Shown here: in pieces, positions 1 through 9,750 of the stretch
How positions within the stretch are numbered: position 1 is the stretch's first letter
Layout of the letters: every line of letters begins with the position of its first letter
Assembly (NCBI GenBank): GCA_021740105.1
Contig: JAIPAM010000002.1
Location: forward strand, 1 to 64,000
DNA: 64,000 bases
From: Flavobacterium sp.
Lineage (GTDB): Bacteria; Bacteroidota; Bacteroidia; Flavobacteriales; Flavobacteriaceae
Direction of reading: 5' to 3'
Made by a program: the position numbers and the translations under genes
Notes under the pieces: generated by a model
Seen by the model: only the letters and a program-made list of their open reading frames with translations
Database searches by the model: none
What the model was told of the DNA's origin: nothing

Positions 1-3000
1 CTTTAATTTTCATAATGTAAATACCTGTAGCTGCATTACTCATTTTCACTTCGTAATTCGTGTTTTGAGTAGCATTGTTTAGGGTTCCTTTTTCTACTTC
101 CTGACCGATCGCATTGTAAATATAGTAGGTATAGATTCCAGTTGCTAACGTACCTAAATTCACCTGGAATGCATCTCCGGTTACCGGATTAGGAACAATG
201 CTGAAACCAGTTGCAGTTGGATTGTTAGTTCCTAAAACCGCATTTTGGAATACTATTCTAAAACGATCGCCCGAACTTAATGCATCGGTAGTTACGGTGA
301 ATGGATATTCAACCGCGGTACCCTCCAAGTTAAGTGGCGTTCTAGAATTGGTAAATAAATCTTCCAACGTTGCATTCAAGCTAGTTGATGCAAATTGCTC
401 AGTATTGATTTTCAATTTGTAGTTGGCACCAGTAGTAGTTCTCCAAACTCGAATATTCAATACATCAGAAGCAAGTAATGGCAAGTGGTGGTTACTGGCA
501 AACAGCCCTGCGTTTTTAGTAAACGCAATATTTTCTGTTCCATTGGCCATTTTGTTTGGCGTTTGATTGGCATTAGCATCATTTAAAATAACCGTCATGG
601 CTCCATCACGACCCGACCATTCAGTGTTTTCTTGTTTGTACAAACCTACACGCAACAATTGAGCTGGTATATCATTTCTTAAAACTGTATTGATTACTGA
701 AGTTCCTTTATGAGCTTCTTTTATTGAAAATGATGCGCCATTACCACTAGAAGATTGTACAAAGAAAGCTTGACCTGATTGTATCTCAGCTGAAGCACTA
801 ATAGGAGTTACCGCAGGAGTTGAGCTAGCGTTGTATGAGTAAGCTCTAGCTGTTTTATCAAAGTAATTATAAGACCCAACAGATGCATTTCCGTTAGAAT
901 CCCAAATCCAAATACCATTACTAAAATTAGTTGAATTTTCAGCATCGTCAAGCATTGCTGTTAAACTCAACGGACTTGCATATGGATTTCCAATAAATGT
1001 ATATTGTGATCCTGTTGTTGGATATGTTTTAGTTCCAATTATTAATGATCCAGTAGCTTTTAGAGTTGTTGCGTTATATCCATTGCTTATATTGGTTGAA
1101 CCATAAGGTCCTGTAACGAAAACCATAAAGGGATTGTTAATTGTTGACGAAAACAAATTAGTTGTACTTGTATCTGTTACACCGGACCAACTATTGCCTG
1201 ATGAACTATAGGAAAGCATAGAACTGCCGCTACCACCATTAGTAACACTACTATGTGTTTGATTATTTGACCATATTTCTACACCTGTATTTGCAATTGG
1301 ATTACCAGCATTTTGCCAATTATAAAATACACTATTATTATCATCTCTAATAACCGGTGCTGTCAAAGATCTCCATGCTCTTTTCCCAGGGATATATCGT
1401 TCTACAGTAACGAGACCTGTTACCGCACCAGTAGCTAATTGCCCAACATAAGCCGTACAACATTCTGCTGATTTTAGGGTTAATAATCCTGCTGTGGTTA
1501 ATGTTCCTGAAGTTACGGTTAGCTTGTTGTTTAAATTTGTTGCACTAGCCAAAGTTACTCCAGCCGCATTATTAACAGTAAGATTATTTAAAACAGAGCT
1601 TTCTGTTGGTATTTCATAATCCGAAGAAATTGCCGTTGCCCCATTATAAGTAACATTTACTGTTGAACCAAAAGTAGGAGCAGCACTTAAACTACCCGCG
1701 GATCTTACGATTGTGGCAGCATTTGCTAAAGTTAAATTTCCACTTGTGGTCAATAAACCTGATGTAAGAGTTAAATTAGTTGAAACAGTAGTTCCTGATC
1801 CTAATGTTACTCCAGCTGCATTATTAATTGTCATATTATTAACGGTTGCAGGAAAATCGATACCTGGTACCTGAGCTACTGTTCCTACAAAGTTATAGGT
1901 GGCCCCAGTATTTAAATTACGAGTTGAAGTTCTAATTGGCCCTGCAATTGGCTCTAAGCCATTTACAGCAGCGAATTTAATTGTTCCTCCAGAGCCAAGA
2001 TTAAAAGTTCCTCCAGTAGTTGAAGCTGCATTGCCAATATAACCTGATAAGGTTGTACTTGAGAAATCAGCAGTTCCATTTACAGTCAACACACCTGAAC
2101 TTCCTACATTGATAACTGGGGCTACAAAAGCTTCAATAGGTGTCACATTTAAATTACCTGAAATAGACAATATACCATTTACGTTATAGGTGGTAACACC
2201 ACCATTTATTAAACCAAATGGCGAGCAAGATGTTCCTCCGTTTAAAGTTCCATTTATATTTACGGTACATGTTTTACCAGATACAACAGGTGTTGCAAAT
2301 GCACCAGTAATAGAACAGGTACCGTTAATATTAATGATGGTATTCCCTGCACCAGCAGTATTAATACTAGAAGTTGTTGCCCAGTTAGAACGAACTGTCA
2401 GTGTTTTTCCGGTGTTTATTGTATAAGTAATATTATCATTATTCACGTCAGTGTTTGACATAATTCCTGTACCATTGGAAGCTGTTATATTTGTATCAGC
2501 ATTGACAGTAACTCCAATATTGGTTAAACCTGGAACTGGACGTAATTTATAAGGATAAATAGCTCCTGTACCACTAATTGTTAGATTATTTCCAAATTCT
2601 GTTGTTAATTCTTTAGTTGCATCAGAATCCCCAAATGTGCCTGTACATGAAAGTGATGATCCGTAAATCTGAATAGTTTTTGTACCATTAGACCATAATT
2701 TCCCACCAGAATTAATGGTAAGATTATGACATCTTGGATTAGTAGCACCAGAAACATCTATAATATGATTGGACGATACAATTACATCATCACCCAAAGT
2801 AGGAACTATGTTATTAACCCATGTTGATGTATCAGCCCAAGGACCCGATTGAGCAGAAGTTATTTCTCCTGGTGTTGTTGTTTGGTAACTACTTGCTGGA
2901 GATGTAATTAAATAATTTTCAGTACCTGCAGCAGAACCATTAAAATCATAAACTCTCACATGGTATCTGGTACCTTTAGATAAGCCTGTTACAGTAACAG

Positions 3001-4420
3001 TATTTGCCATTCCATTATAGACCACAAATCCACCACCTAGAGCGGCACCATTAGTAAAGGCTGCATTAGCTGCATAAGTGGTAGCGTCTGTAGGATTACT
3101 TGTTATATTTGTAGCTGCTTTAATTACTACTAAATGATTGGTTCCGCCACCCGATGAAGCATCTGTCCAGTTAATAGTAAAACCAGTAGATGAATTACTA
3201 GTAAATGTCAAATTTGTTGCTTGCGCAGTAGGTTCACTTTCAGTAACTGAGCCAGAACAAGCGATAGTCACTTCTTGAGCGCCCGAAGAACTTAAACTAA
3301 TATTTTCAGGATAAGTACCAGTTATCAAACCTGCTTTCAATCGAACAGAAAGCGTACCTCCTGATTCTAAATTTAGAGCTGAAGTAGCTGCAGCTGTAGC
3401 AAAATTATCTTTTGATATTTCATAATTTGTAGGCACAGCTGCAAAAATACTACCTGTTAAATTAGTTCCACTTATAACAGTTGATCGGACATTAGATGGC
3501 CCAGCTCCTGGATTATATGCTAATCCAGTTAAAGAGCTTGCAGTTGAAGTAATTGTTGGAGTTGTTACGGGTGGATTTACAACTACTTTATAATTATCAA
3601 AACGTGCAGTAGTAGTTGCTGTACTATGCTGATAAAAATAACCGAAATGAGTCATAGCTATTCCGGTATTTACAGTATTAGTAGCAGTTAAAGTGGAAGC
3701 ATAAGTATCAGTAGCTGGATCTGAAAAGCTAGTTGTCGAACCATTGGTTTTTGCGGCAATAGACCATATATTATTTATAGGATTGTAAGTTACTTTTATA
3801 CTAAAATATTGTTCCGCTGTAAAATCACCTGTAGAAAGTATCACAACAGGAGGTGCGCCTCCTAATGCTAGACCTTCAGTAAAGGAATGTAATTGAATTT
3901 TATGTGTTGTCGCTACCGAACCAATTGCCATTGATACAGCATAACCTTTAGTAGTTGCACCAAGCAAATTAGAACTATTGGAAACTAATATATATGCTGG
4001 AACAACATTATTCGCGCCACTACTAGCTAACCCATCAATGTTAGTTGTTCTATTCATTCTCATATTAAAAGTCCAGGTAACAATACCAAGATTAGCATTT
4101 AATGTTGAATTATAGTCAGTACTGGGTAATGTTGTAGTAAGATAAGTTCTACCAGCTACACCAGCTCCCGCTAGAGCAAGGTAACTACCAGCACCAGTAC
4201 CAACTATTGAAGCGGTTCCAGGAGTAGAAGCGGTGCTTGTTTTTTCATAAGTTTTATTTGGAGATGATGTACCACCTGTATAAGGATTTGCAACAGTGGA
4301 ACCAAATGTTTCAGTAAACACGGTTGTTTGTCCCCAGCTATAATTAGAAAACAAAAACAAAAATCCTAAAAGAAGCATTGTTTTAAATCCCTGGTTTTTA
4401 AAAAGTAATAATTTTTTCAT
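1..4420 (-). CDS. Large T9SS-exported surface/secreted protein, C-terminus beyond window
   Basis: An open frame runs without a stop from the ATG at 4420-4418 to the left edge, giving 1473 visible residues; the stop lies outside. Residues 1-30 are a signal peptide (MKKLLLFKNQ start, hydrophobic LLLGFLFLFS core, cleavage after SWG). The N-terminal third resembles a carbohydrate-binding or concanavalin-like fold. A fibronectin-III-like stretch lies near residues 390-480. The centre is rich in Thr, Ser, Gly and Asn, with short beta-helix-like repeats (NNLTVNNAAGVTL, NNMTINNAAGVTL). The visible C-terminus (GFSIVPNPVTG ... ATGIYIMKIK) is a type A T9SS sorting domain, so the protein should cross the outer membrane by the Por system and be secreted or anchored. 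The frame was checked at several internal points and shows no frameshift. The substrate is unknown; an adhesin or surface-layer role is only a guess. Confidence 0.88.
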   Translation of the reverse strand, partial: MKKLLLFKNQGFKTMLLLGFLFLFSNYSWGQTTVFTETFGSTVANPYTGGTSSPNKTYEKTSTASTPGTASIVGTGAGSYLALAGAGVAGRTYLTTTLPSTDYNSTLNANLGIVTWTFNMRMNRTTNIDGLASSGANNVVPAYILVSNSSNLLGATTKGYAVSMAIGSVATTHKIQLHSFTEGLALGGAPPVVILSTGDFTAEQYFSIKVTYNPINNIWSIAAKTNGSTTSFSDPATDTYASTLTATNTVNTGIAMTHFGYFYQHSTATTTARFDNYKVVVNPPVTTPTITSTASSLTGLAYNPGAGPSNVRSTVISGTNLTGSIFAAVPTNYEISKDNFATAAATSALNLESGGTLSVRLKAGLITGTYPENISLSSSGAQEVTIACSGSVTESEPTAQATNLTFTSNSSTGFTINWTDASSGGGTNHLVVIKAATNITSNPTDATTYAANAAFTNGAALGGGFVVYNGMANTVTVTGLSKGTRYHVRVYDFNGSAAGTENYLITSPASSYQTTTPGEITSAQSGPWADTSTWVNNIVPTLGDDVIVSSNHIIDVSGATNPRCHNLTINSGGKLWSNGTKTIQIYGSSLSCTGTFGDSDATKELTTEFGNNLTISGTGAIYPYKLRPVPGLTNIGVTVNADTNITASNGTGIMSNTDVNNDNITYTINTGKTLTVRSNWATTSSINTAGAGNTIININGTCSITGAFATPVVSGKTCTVNINGTLNGGTSCSPFGLINGGVTTYNVNGILSISGNLNVTPIEAFVAPVINVGSSGVLTVNGTADFSSTTLSGYIGNAASTTGGTFNLGSGGTIKFAAVNGLEPIAGPIRTSTRNLNTGATYNFVGTVAQVPGIDFPATVNNMTINNAAGVTLGSGTTVSTNLTLTSGLLTTSGNLTLANAATIVRSAGSLSAAPTFGSTVNVTYNGATAISSDYEIPTESSVLNNLTVNNAAGVTLASATNLNNKLTVTSGTLTTAGLLTLKSAECCTAYVGQLATGAVTGLVTVERYIPGKRAWRSLTAPVIRDDNNSVFYNWQNAGNPIANTGVEIWSNNQTHSSVTNGGSGSSMLSYSSSGNSWSGVTDTSTTNLFSSTINNPFMVFVTGPYGSTNISNGYNATTLKATGSLIIGTKTYPTTGSQYTFIGNPYASPLSLTAMLDDAENSTNFSNGIWIWDSNGNASVGSYNYFDKTARAYSYNASSTPAVTPISASAEIQSGQAFFVQSSSGNGASFSIKEAHKGTSVINTVLRNDIPAQLLRVGLYKQENTEWSGRDGAMTVILNDANANQTPNKMANGTENIAFTKNAGLFASNHHLPLLASDVLNIRVWRTTTGANYKLKINTEQFASTSLNATLEDLFTNSRTPLNLEGTAVEYPFTVTTDALSSGDRFRIVFQNAVLGTNNPTATGFSIVPNPVTGDAFQVNLGTLATGIYTYYIYNAIGQEVEKGTLNNATQNTNYEVKMSNAATGIYIMKIK
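1554..1841 (-). repeat. Tandem repeat inside the T9SS protein gene
   Basis: Near-identical stretches begin at 1554 and 1806, 252 bases (84 codons) apart. They encode copies of NNAAGVTL followed by similar LT-rich strands ending in LTTSGNLTL or LTTAGLLTL. The unit is in frame and repeats only about twice; it looks like beta-helix rungs rather than a mobile repeat. Confidence 0.6.
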
Positions 4421-4463
4421 GTGTATTTTTGGTTTAAATAATAATAAAATGTTAATAGAACTT

Positions 4464-4471
4464 CAAATTTA
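4464..4471 (-). promoter_or_regulatory. Bacteroidota -7 promoter element for the large T9SS gene
   Basis: The minus strand reads TAAATTTG, a perfect match to the Bacteroidota -7 consensus TAnnTTTG, 43 bases upstream of the ATG. No TTG sits at the usual -33 spacing. The rest of the 4421-4718 gap is AT-rich with nothing else recognisable. Confidence 0.4.
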
Positions 4472-4718
4472 TAAGTTGTGATTGTTTTTTAAACATCACT
4501 TTTGTGTCAAAAATTAGTAATTTTAGTGTCACAAATAATTTTGTAAACATTTACAAATTAACGTAAGCATTTTTGAGTAATCGTACAAAAATGGGACTAA
4601 AAATGTACAAAGTGTTTTTTTATTCATTAATTATTATGAATATTGAATAAATGAAATCGGTAATAATTGTTAATAATTACGTTACTTTGCAGGTTATTTA
4701 AATTGTAAAGTAGCACCT

Positions 4719-5420
4719 ATGAAAGCACTCTTAAAAATATATAGTGTAGTAGTTTTATTTTTTTTATTTTCGTGTAAAACCAATTATTACGATAAATTAA
4801 TAACTGTTGCAAATCCTACTTTTGATTTAAAGGATAAAAAAGAGGTTGTTTTGAAAAGTAAAAAATTGGTAAACGACACTTCTTTTGTAAATTTGAAAGA
4901 ATACAGTGCCGATTTTGTTTATGATATGAAATATGCTACAGAAGACAACTTTCTTAAATCGAAGGTTTACGATTGTGCAGAATGTTTTCTTCGGTTAAAA
5001 ACAGTAAAAGCGCTTGTTAAAGCCAATTCTAAATTAATGAAGCTGGGTTATAAAATCAAACTTTATGATTGCTACCGACCCTTGGACGTGCAAAAAAAAA
5101 TGTGGGCCTTGGTTTCCAACCCTAATTATGTTGCCAATCCTAGTAAAGGATCTATTCACAATAGAGGAGGAGCAATAGATATTACATTAGTTGATTTCAC
5201 AGGAAAGGAATTGGATATGGGAACGCCTTTTGATTTCTTTGGACCCGAAGCAAGTCATGATTACAAGGGTTTTTCTAAGGAAATTATAGCGAATAGAGCC
5301 TTATTTAAAAAAATAATGATTAGTTCAAAATTCCAATCTTTCGACTCAGAATGGTGGCATTATAACCTAAAAAATGCAAAACTAGATCCTATTTCTAATT
5401 TTAAATGGAAATGTAACTAA
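4719..5420 (+). CDS. D-alanyl-D-alanine dipeptidase (VanX/DdpX family, M15D) lipoprotein
   Basis: This is a 233-residue zinc dipeptidase of the VanX/DdpX family, expected to hydrolyse D-Ala-D-Ala released from peptidoglycan. It carries a lipoprotein signal (hydrophobic residues 5-18, then LFSC with Cys19), so it probably works in the periplasm. The metal-site motifs are present: SIHNRGGAID with His147 and Asp154, and SEWWHY with Glu211 and His214. An Arg at position 120 (CYRP) matches the conserved substrate-binding Arg. There is no vanH or vanA ligase nearby, so a housekeeping cell-wall recycling role is more likely than glycopeptide resistance. Its last four bases overlap the convergent gene that follows. 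Confidence 0.88.
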   Translation: MKALLKIYSVVVLFFLFSCKTNYYDKLITVANPTFDLKDKKEVVLKSKKLVNDTSFVNLKEYSADFVYDMKYATEDNFLKSKVYDCAECFLRLKTVKALVKANSKLMKLGYKIKLYDCYRPLDVQKKMWALVSNPNYVANPSKGSIHNRGGAIDITLVDFTGKELDMGTPFDFFGPEASHDYKGFSKEIIANRALFKKIMISSKFQSFDSEWWHYNLKNAKLDPISNFKWKCN

Positions 5421-5986
5421 TCAATTACACAAGGTAAAAAATCAATAAAATAGCTGTTTGGGAAGTATGTTTTTTGATCCATTTCCGAAAGTAGCAGATT
5501 CTTAATGATATAATCTTGGGATTCTGTTGAAAATTTGATTCTCATACTTAAAATTGGAGAGGTTTTCAAATCATCAATAGTACCTTTCATAAAATAAAAA
5601 GTTCCAGATAATATTCTGTTATTAAATCCTAAATCATCATTTACAGGAGTACCGCAATTCTCTTGTTCTGCAGCAATTAGGGTAACTACTTTATTGTTTT
5701 CTAATTGCAAATAAATTCTTGAGTTTTTATCAAGACAATTTATTTTTAAAAAATCTTTACTTTTTTGAAGGATCGTAACGGTTAACGAAGGAATTTCATC
5801 GGTTAGTACCAAAGTGAAAAACACATGTTTTGACGTATTTCCAAAAACAAATTCATGAACAATAACACTTTTGGTTTCTTTATAAGTTCCTATACTGTCT
5901 TTAACATTTACGCTATAATCACACGGTTTTTGAGCAGTTATGGTCAAACTAAATAGGAAAATTCCGATTAATAAGAGTTTTTTCAT
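5417..5986 (-). CDS. Small exported protein of unknown function
   Basis: A 189-residue protein with a signal peptide (MKKLLLIGIFLFSLTITAQ, cleavage after TAQ) and a mature part of mixed beta character. It contains four cysteines that could pair in the periplasm. I recognise no family. It begins one base after the stop of the THUMP-like methyltransferase gene, so it is the last gene of the tsaD operon. Its stop codon overlaps the stop of the convergent dipeptidase gene by four bases. Confidence 0.7.
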   Translation of the reverse strand: MKKLLLIGIFLFSLTITAQKPCDYSVNVKDSIGTYKETKSVIVHEFVFGNTSKHVFFTLVLTDEIPSLTVTILQKSKDFLKINCLDKNSRIYLQLENNKVVTLIAAEQENCGTPVNDDLGFNNRILSGTFYFMKGTIDDLKTSPILSMRIKFSTESQDYIIKNLLLSEMDQKTYFPNSYFIDFLPCVID

Positions 5987-5987
5987 G

Positions 5988-7172
5988 TTAATTTATTTTG
6001 GTGCAAAGTAAAACTATTTTCTCATTATTGAGGTCGGTTGTAAAAAAACAATAGGTTGCGCCTCCGTCTTTTATCTTCCATTTTTTTCGAATATCGTCGA
6101 CGCTATCAGGAAAATTTCTAATAGTCACATTCGCTTTTGTATTTTCTAAATTGGCTTTCATCTCTTTCTTGGAATAAGGGAAAAACTTATTGATTTCAAA
6201 TGTTCTTCCGGGGAAATCAATGCATTCGTCGGAAGTATACAAATGAGAATGAGGATGAAGTTTACCAAGCGAATATTGAATTCCAATTTCATTAAAACCA
6301 CCTGATTTCATAATGGCACTATTGGGTTCGTAGAGATAATTTTTAGGTAATTCTAAAATGGGTGAATCAACATTTAAATTCAATTCGAACTCAAAAACTT
6401 CTTCAGTTTCATTGACTATATTTACTGTTTTAATTACGGGATGACCTGTAAAATCAGCCTCTAATTCCCAAAGCAATTCTTTCACTTCGTTATCTACAGC
6501 TACAATATGAATCCGTTTTACCTTGTTTAATTCAGATAGACCAGCTGAAATATCTAAAATAGGAGCTGTTTTTATAAGAATATGGTCTGATTTTGTAAAG
6601 TAAAAAGAAAGCAATTCAACTACGTTTGGTAGACAATCTTTCAGCATAAAAACTTTTCCTTTTAAATCATTTCTCCTTGAAGGATCGATATAAATCCAAT
6701 CTAATTTATCTTTGTGATTACTCAGAATTTCAAAACTATCGCCTGCGATACAGTTGATGTTATCTATTCTTAGTTGCTTAAAATTATGACTTACAATTGC
6801 TGACAATTCTTCGTTAATTTCACAATGAGTTACCGTTTTTATGAATTTAGCAAAATACAGGCAATCAACTCCAAAGCCGCCTGTTAAATCAAATAAAGAA
6901 TCTCCGTTTACAATTCCTGATTTGTAGTTTGCCGTTTTCTCTGATGAAGTTTGCTCGACAGAAATTTTACTAGGATAAATTATATTTTCAGTAGAAAAAT
7001 AAGTGGGGAGTTTGTCTTTAGCCTTTGATTTGGCTGTAATTTGGTTCAAAATAGAAATCCAATTAACCTCTGGAAAAGGATTTTTTTGCAAAGCCAATTT
7101 GGTTATTGCTACTCCCAATTGAGAATTGATATATTTTTGAATTTCAGCATGTAATATAGAAGTATCCATCAC
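5988..7172 (-). CDS. Class I SAM-dependent methyltransferase with THUMP-like domain
   Basis: A 394-residue Rossmann methyltransferase. Motif I is LFDLTGGFGVD (Asp95 to Asp103), the post-I acid is Glu118 in HCEIN, and motif IV is YIDPSRR (residues 161-167). The part before motif I is a helical domain; the part after about residue 240 matches the ferredoxin-like and THUMP-like C-terminal architecture known from Bacteroidota proteins of the PG_1098 type. The substrate is not established. The operon partners tsaD and rsmE, together with the THUMP-like fold, suggest an RNA target. The start (ATG, MMDTS) lies 7 bases after the DUF4159 stop. Confidence 0.85.
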   Translation of the reverse strand: MMDTSILHAEIQKYINSQLGVAITKLALQKNPFPEVNWISILNQITAKSKAKDKLPTYFSTENIIYPSKISVEQTSSEKTANYKSGIVNGDSLFDLTGGFGVDCLYFAKFIKTVTHCEINEELSAIVSHNFKQLRIDNINCIAGDSFEILSNHKDKLDWIYIDPSRRNDLKGKVFMLKDCLPNVVELLSFYFTKSDHILIKTAPILDISAGLSELNKVKRIHIVAVDNEVKELLWELEADFTGHPVIKTVNIVNETEEVFEFELNLNVDSPILELPKNYLYEPNSAIMKSGGFNEIGIQYSLGKLHPHSHLYTSDECIDFPGRTFEINKFFPYSKKEMKANLENTKANVTIRNFPDSVDDIRKKWKIKDGGATYCFFTTDLNNEKIVLLCTKIN

Positions 7173-7179
7173 TTTAATT

Positions 7180-7818
7180 CTAATTATTAAAAATATAATT
7201 GAGGATGTTAGCGCCCATTTTTAATGCTTTTTCACGAACTTCTGAAGGATCGTTATGTACGTCGGCGTCTTCCCAGCCGTCACTTAAATCCGTTTCATAA
7301 GTATAAAGTAAAACCAATCTATTTTCAATAAAAACTCCGAAAGCTTGGGGTCTTTTGCCATCATGTTCGTGAATTTTCGGTAAACCCGAAGGAAAGGAAT
7401 TGGGTTTTTGAAAAATGGGATGGTTCGCAGGAATTTCAACTAGCGAATTATTGGGGAATAATTTTGTTATTTCTTTTCGGATGTATTCATTCATACCATA
7501 ATTATCATCAATATGAAGAAAGCCTCCGGAAGTCAAATAATTGCTAAGGTTTTCAATTTCTGAAGCATTAAAAACAACATTTCCATGTCCAGTTGCGTGA
7601 ATGTAAGGATACGAAAAAACATCTGGACTACTAGGAGTTACAACGGCATTCTTAGACTTAATTTTGGTTCCAATGGTCTGGTTGCAGTATTTAATCAGAT
7701 TAGGTAAAGCAGTGGGATTAGCATACCAATCTCCGCCGCCACTGTATTTCAACAAGGCAATTTCCTGTGCAAATGTTGGAGCAGAAAATAGTAGCAATAA
7801 GAAGATTAGTTTTTTCAA
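7180..7818 (-). CDS. DUF4159 family exported protein
   Basis: A 212-residue protein with a signal peptide (residues 1-17, cleavage near TFAQ) and then a DUF4159-type domain. Visible hallmarks are KYSGGGDWY near residue 24, the HATGHGNV segment and GGFLHIDDNYG, a flavodoxin/GATase-like core. DUF4159 proteins have no established biochemical role. The gene lies 9 bases after rsmE and 7 bases before the methyltransferase gene, so it is almost certainly co-transcribed with both although it is exported. Confidence 0.85.
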   Translation of the reverse strand: MKKLIFLLLLFSAPTFAQEIALLKYSGGGDWYANPTALPNLIKYCNQTIGTKIKSKNAVVTPSSPDVFSYPYIHATGHGNVVFNASEIENLSNYLTSGGFLHIDDNYGMNEYIRKEITKLFPNNSLVEIPANHPIFQKPNSFPSGLPKIHEHDGKRPQAFGVFIENRLVLLYTYETDLSDGWEDADVHNDPSEVREKALKMGANILNYIFNN

Positions 7819-7827
7819 AATCGGATC

Positions 7828-8532
7828 TTATTCATTAATAAAAACAATACTGTGACAGGCTACAATTGCAGCTGTTTCTGTTCGTAATCGAGTAGAACCT
7901 AAAGTGACAGGCGTGTAGTTATTTTCTAATGCCAATGTAATTTCTTTATTGGAAAAATCGCCTTCAGGTCCAATTAATATAGTCACGTTTTCACCCGGTT
8001 TTACTAAAGATTTCAACGCTTTTTTATCTGTTTCTTCACAATGTGCGATTAATAGCAAGCCTTTGTTTTTTTGGTTTATAAAATCTTTTAAGGAAATAGG
8101 CTCATTTAGCTTAGGCAAATAATTATGAAGCGATTGTTTCATCGCCGATTGTATTATTTTATCAAATCGATCTGTTTTTACAAATTTTCTTTCGGAGTGG
8201 TCGCAAATAATAGGAGTGATTTCTGAAATTCCTATTTCGGTAGCCTTTTCTAAGAACCATTCGTATCTGTCGTTCATTTTGGTTGGAGCCACCGCTAAAT
8301 GCAAATGGTATTTAGGGGTTGCAGCTATTTCAGAACTGATTATCTTTACGGTACATTTACTATCAGAACCAACTACAATTTCCGTTTTAAATAAACAACC
8401 TAAACCATTGGTTACAAATAATATATCACCACCTTTTTTACGCAAGACTTTAATTATATGTTTGCTCTCTTCTTTATCGAAAGTAAAGTTTTCTGAAGCT
8501 TCGTTTATGTTAGGATTATAGAATAATTGCAT
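7828..8532 (-). CDS. rsmE: 16S rRNA (uracil1498-N3)-methyltransferase
   Basis: RsmE methylates N3 of U1498 in 16S rRNA with SAM. The protein has the SPOUT knot motifs GPEGDF (residues 188-193) and LGSTRLRTETAA (211-222), and an N-terminal PUA-like part (residues 1-70) with HIIKVLRKK. I chose the ATG at 8532 (MQLFYNP), which gives 234 residues, the normal family length. A longer reading from 8568 would overlap the end of tsaD and add a 12-residue tail with no family counterpart. It lies 4 bases after tsaD. Confidence 0.93.
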   Translation of the reverse strand: MQLFYNPNINEASENFTFDKEESKHIIKVLRKKGGDILFVTNGLGCLFKTEIVVGSDSKCTVKIISSEIAATPKYHLHLAVAPTKMNDRYEWFLEKATEIGISEITPIICDHSERKFVKTDRFDKIIQSAMKQSLHNYLPKLNEPISLKDFINQKNKGLLLIAHCEETDKKALKSLVKPGENVTILIGPEGDFSNKEITLALENNYTPVTLGSTRLRTETAAIVACHSIVFINE

Positions 8533-8536
8533 AGTA

Positions 8537-9559
8537 TTAAAATTGAATTCTAGCTTTAGAAACAACATCTGAAGTTTCGAAATTTTGCTGTAAATATTTT
8601 TGATAACCTACAATTCCAATCATTGCAGCATTATCGGTGGTGTATTCAAATTTAGGAATATAAGTTTCCCAACCGTATTTGGCTTGGGCTTCATTCATCG
8701 CGTTTCTAATACCTGAATTGGCTGAAACTCCACCGCCAATAGTGATTCTATTAATTCCAGTTTGACTGACTGCCAATTTCATTTTATCCATTAAAATTTC
8801 AATGATGCTGTGTTGAATAGAAGCACAGATATCATTTAAATTCTCATCAATAAATTTTGGGTTTTCAGCTACCTTTTTTTGTATGAAATACAAGATGGCT
8901 GTTTTTAAACCTGAAAAGCTAAAATCCAATCCCGGAACTTTTGGTTTGGTAAATGCAAATGCCTTTGGATTTCCTAATTGGGCATTTTTATCCACTAATG
9001 GACCTCCAGGATAAGGCAAACCTAGTATTTTAGCACTTTTATCAAAGGCTTCTCCCACGGCATCGTCAGTGGTTTCACCAATAATTTCCATATCAAAATA
9101 ATCGTTGACTTTTACTATTTGTGTGTGTCCTCCAGAAATGGTTAAAGCTAAAAACGGAAATGTCGGTTTTTGATAGCCATCTTCATCAATAAAATGAGCT
9201 AAAATATGCGCTTGCATATGATTCACAGCGATTAACGGGATAGCTAATGCCAATGATAATGATTTAGCAAAAGAACCACCAACCAATAAAGAACCCATTA
9301 ATCCAGGTCCTTGCGTAAAAGCTATTGCTGTTAACTGTTCTTTTTGTATATTCGCTTTGCGAAGTGCGGCATCAATTACAGGTACAATGTTTTGTTGGTG
9401 CGCTCTTGAAGCTAATTCAGGAACTACGCCACCGTACTGATTGTGAATAAGTTGATTGGCTACAATATTAGATAAAACTTTATCGTTTTGTAAAATAGCT
9501 GCAGCAGTATCATCACAGGAGCTTTCAATTGCGAGTATATAAACTAGCTTATTGGACAT
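8537..9559 (-). CDS. tsaD: tRNA N6-adenosine threonylcarbamoyltransferase TsaD
   Basis: TsaD transfers the threonylcarbamoyl group from TC-AMP to A37 of ANN-decoding tRNAs, together with TsaB, TsaE and TsaC, which are not in this window. The 340-residue protein shows the ASKHA-fold nucleotide motif IESSCDDTAAA (residues 11-21), the iron-ligand motif NHMQAH (His114 and His118) and the C-terminal TDNAAMIG signature. It is the first gene of the minus-strand operon that continues with rsmE, and is divergent from tamB. Confidence 0.96.
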   Translation of the reverse strand: MSNKLVYILAIESSCDDTAAAILQNDKVLSNIVANQLIHNQYGGVVPELASRAHQQNIVPVIDAALRKANIQKEQLTAIAFTQGPGLMGSLLVGGSFAKSLSLALAIPLIAVNHMQAHILAHFIDEDGYQKPTFPFLALTISGGHTQIVKVNDYFDMEIIGETTDDAVGEAFDKSAKILGLPYPGGPLVDKNAQLGNPKAFAFTKPKVPGLDFSFSGLKTAILYFIQKKVAENPKFIDENLNDICASIQHSIIEILMDKMKLAVSQTGINRITIGGGVSANSGIRNAMNEAQAKYGWETYIPKFEYTTDNAAMIGIVGYQKYLQQNFETSDVVSKARIQF

Positions 9560-9750
9560 AAAAAGGAATGAATTGTATTAAAAATAACGATCCAAATTGA
9601 TTTTTTTGGATTTGTCAAAATTAAAGAATTTTTATTTAAGGACTAAAGATTCTAGAGTTTAAATAATAACAGTATAAATTAAAAGTAGTAAGCATCAAAA
9701 AATATAAAAAAATAGTATTCCGTATCCTACTTGGAATTGTCCTATTATTA

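Noticed and set aside
198..2426. Plus-strand frames at 198-422 and 2190-2426
   Set aside because: They lie opposite the large T9SS gene, have no family features, and their composition mirrors the Thr/Ser-rich reverse strand.
4719..5420. Vancomycin-resistance gene (VanX)
   Set aside because: No vanH or vanA ligase or vanRS genes are near; a housekeeping dipeptidase is more likely.
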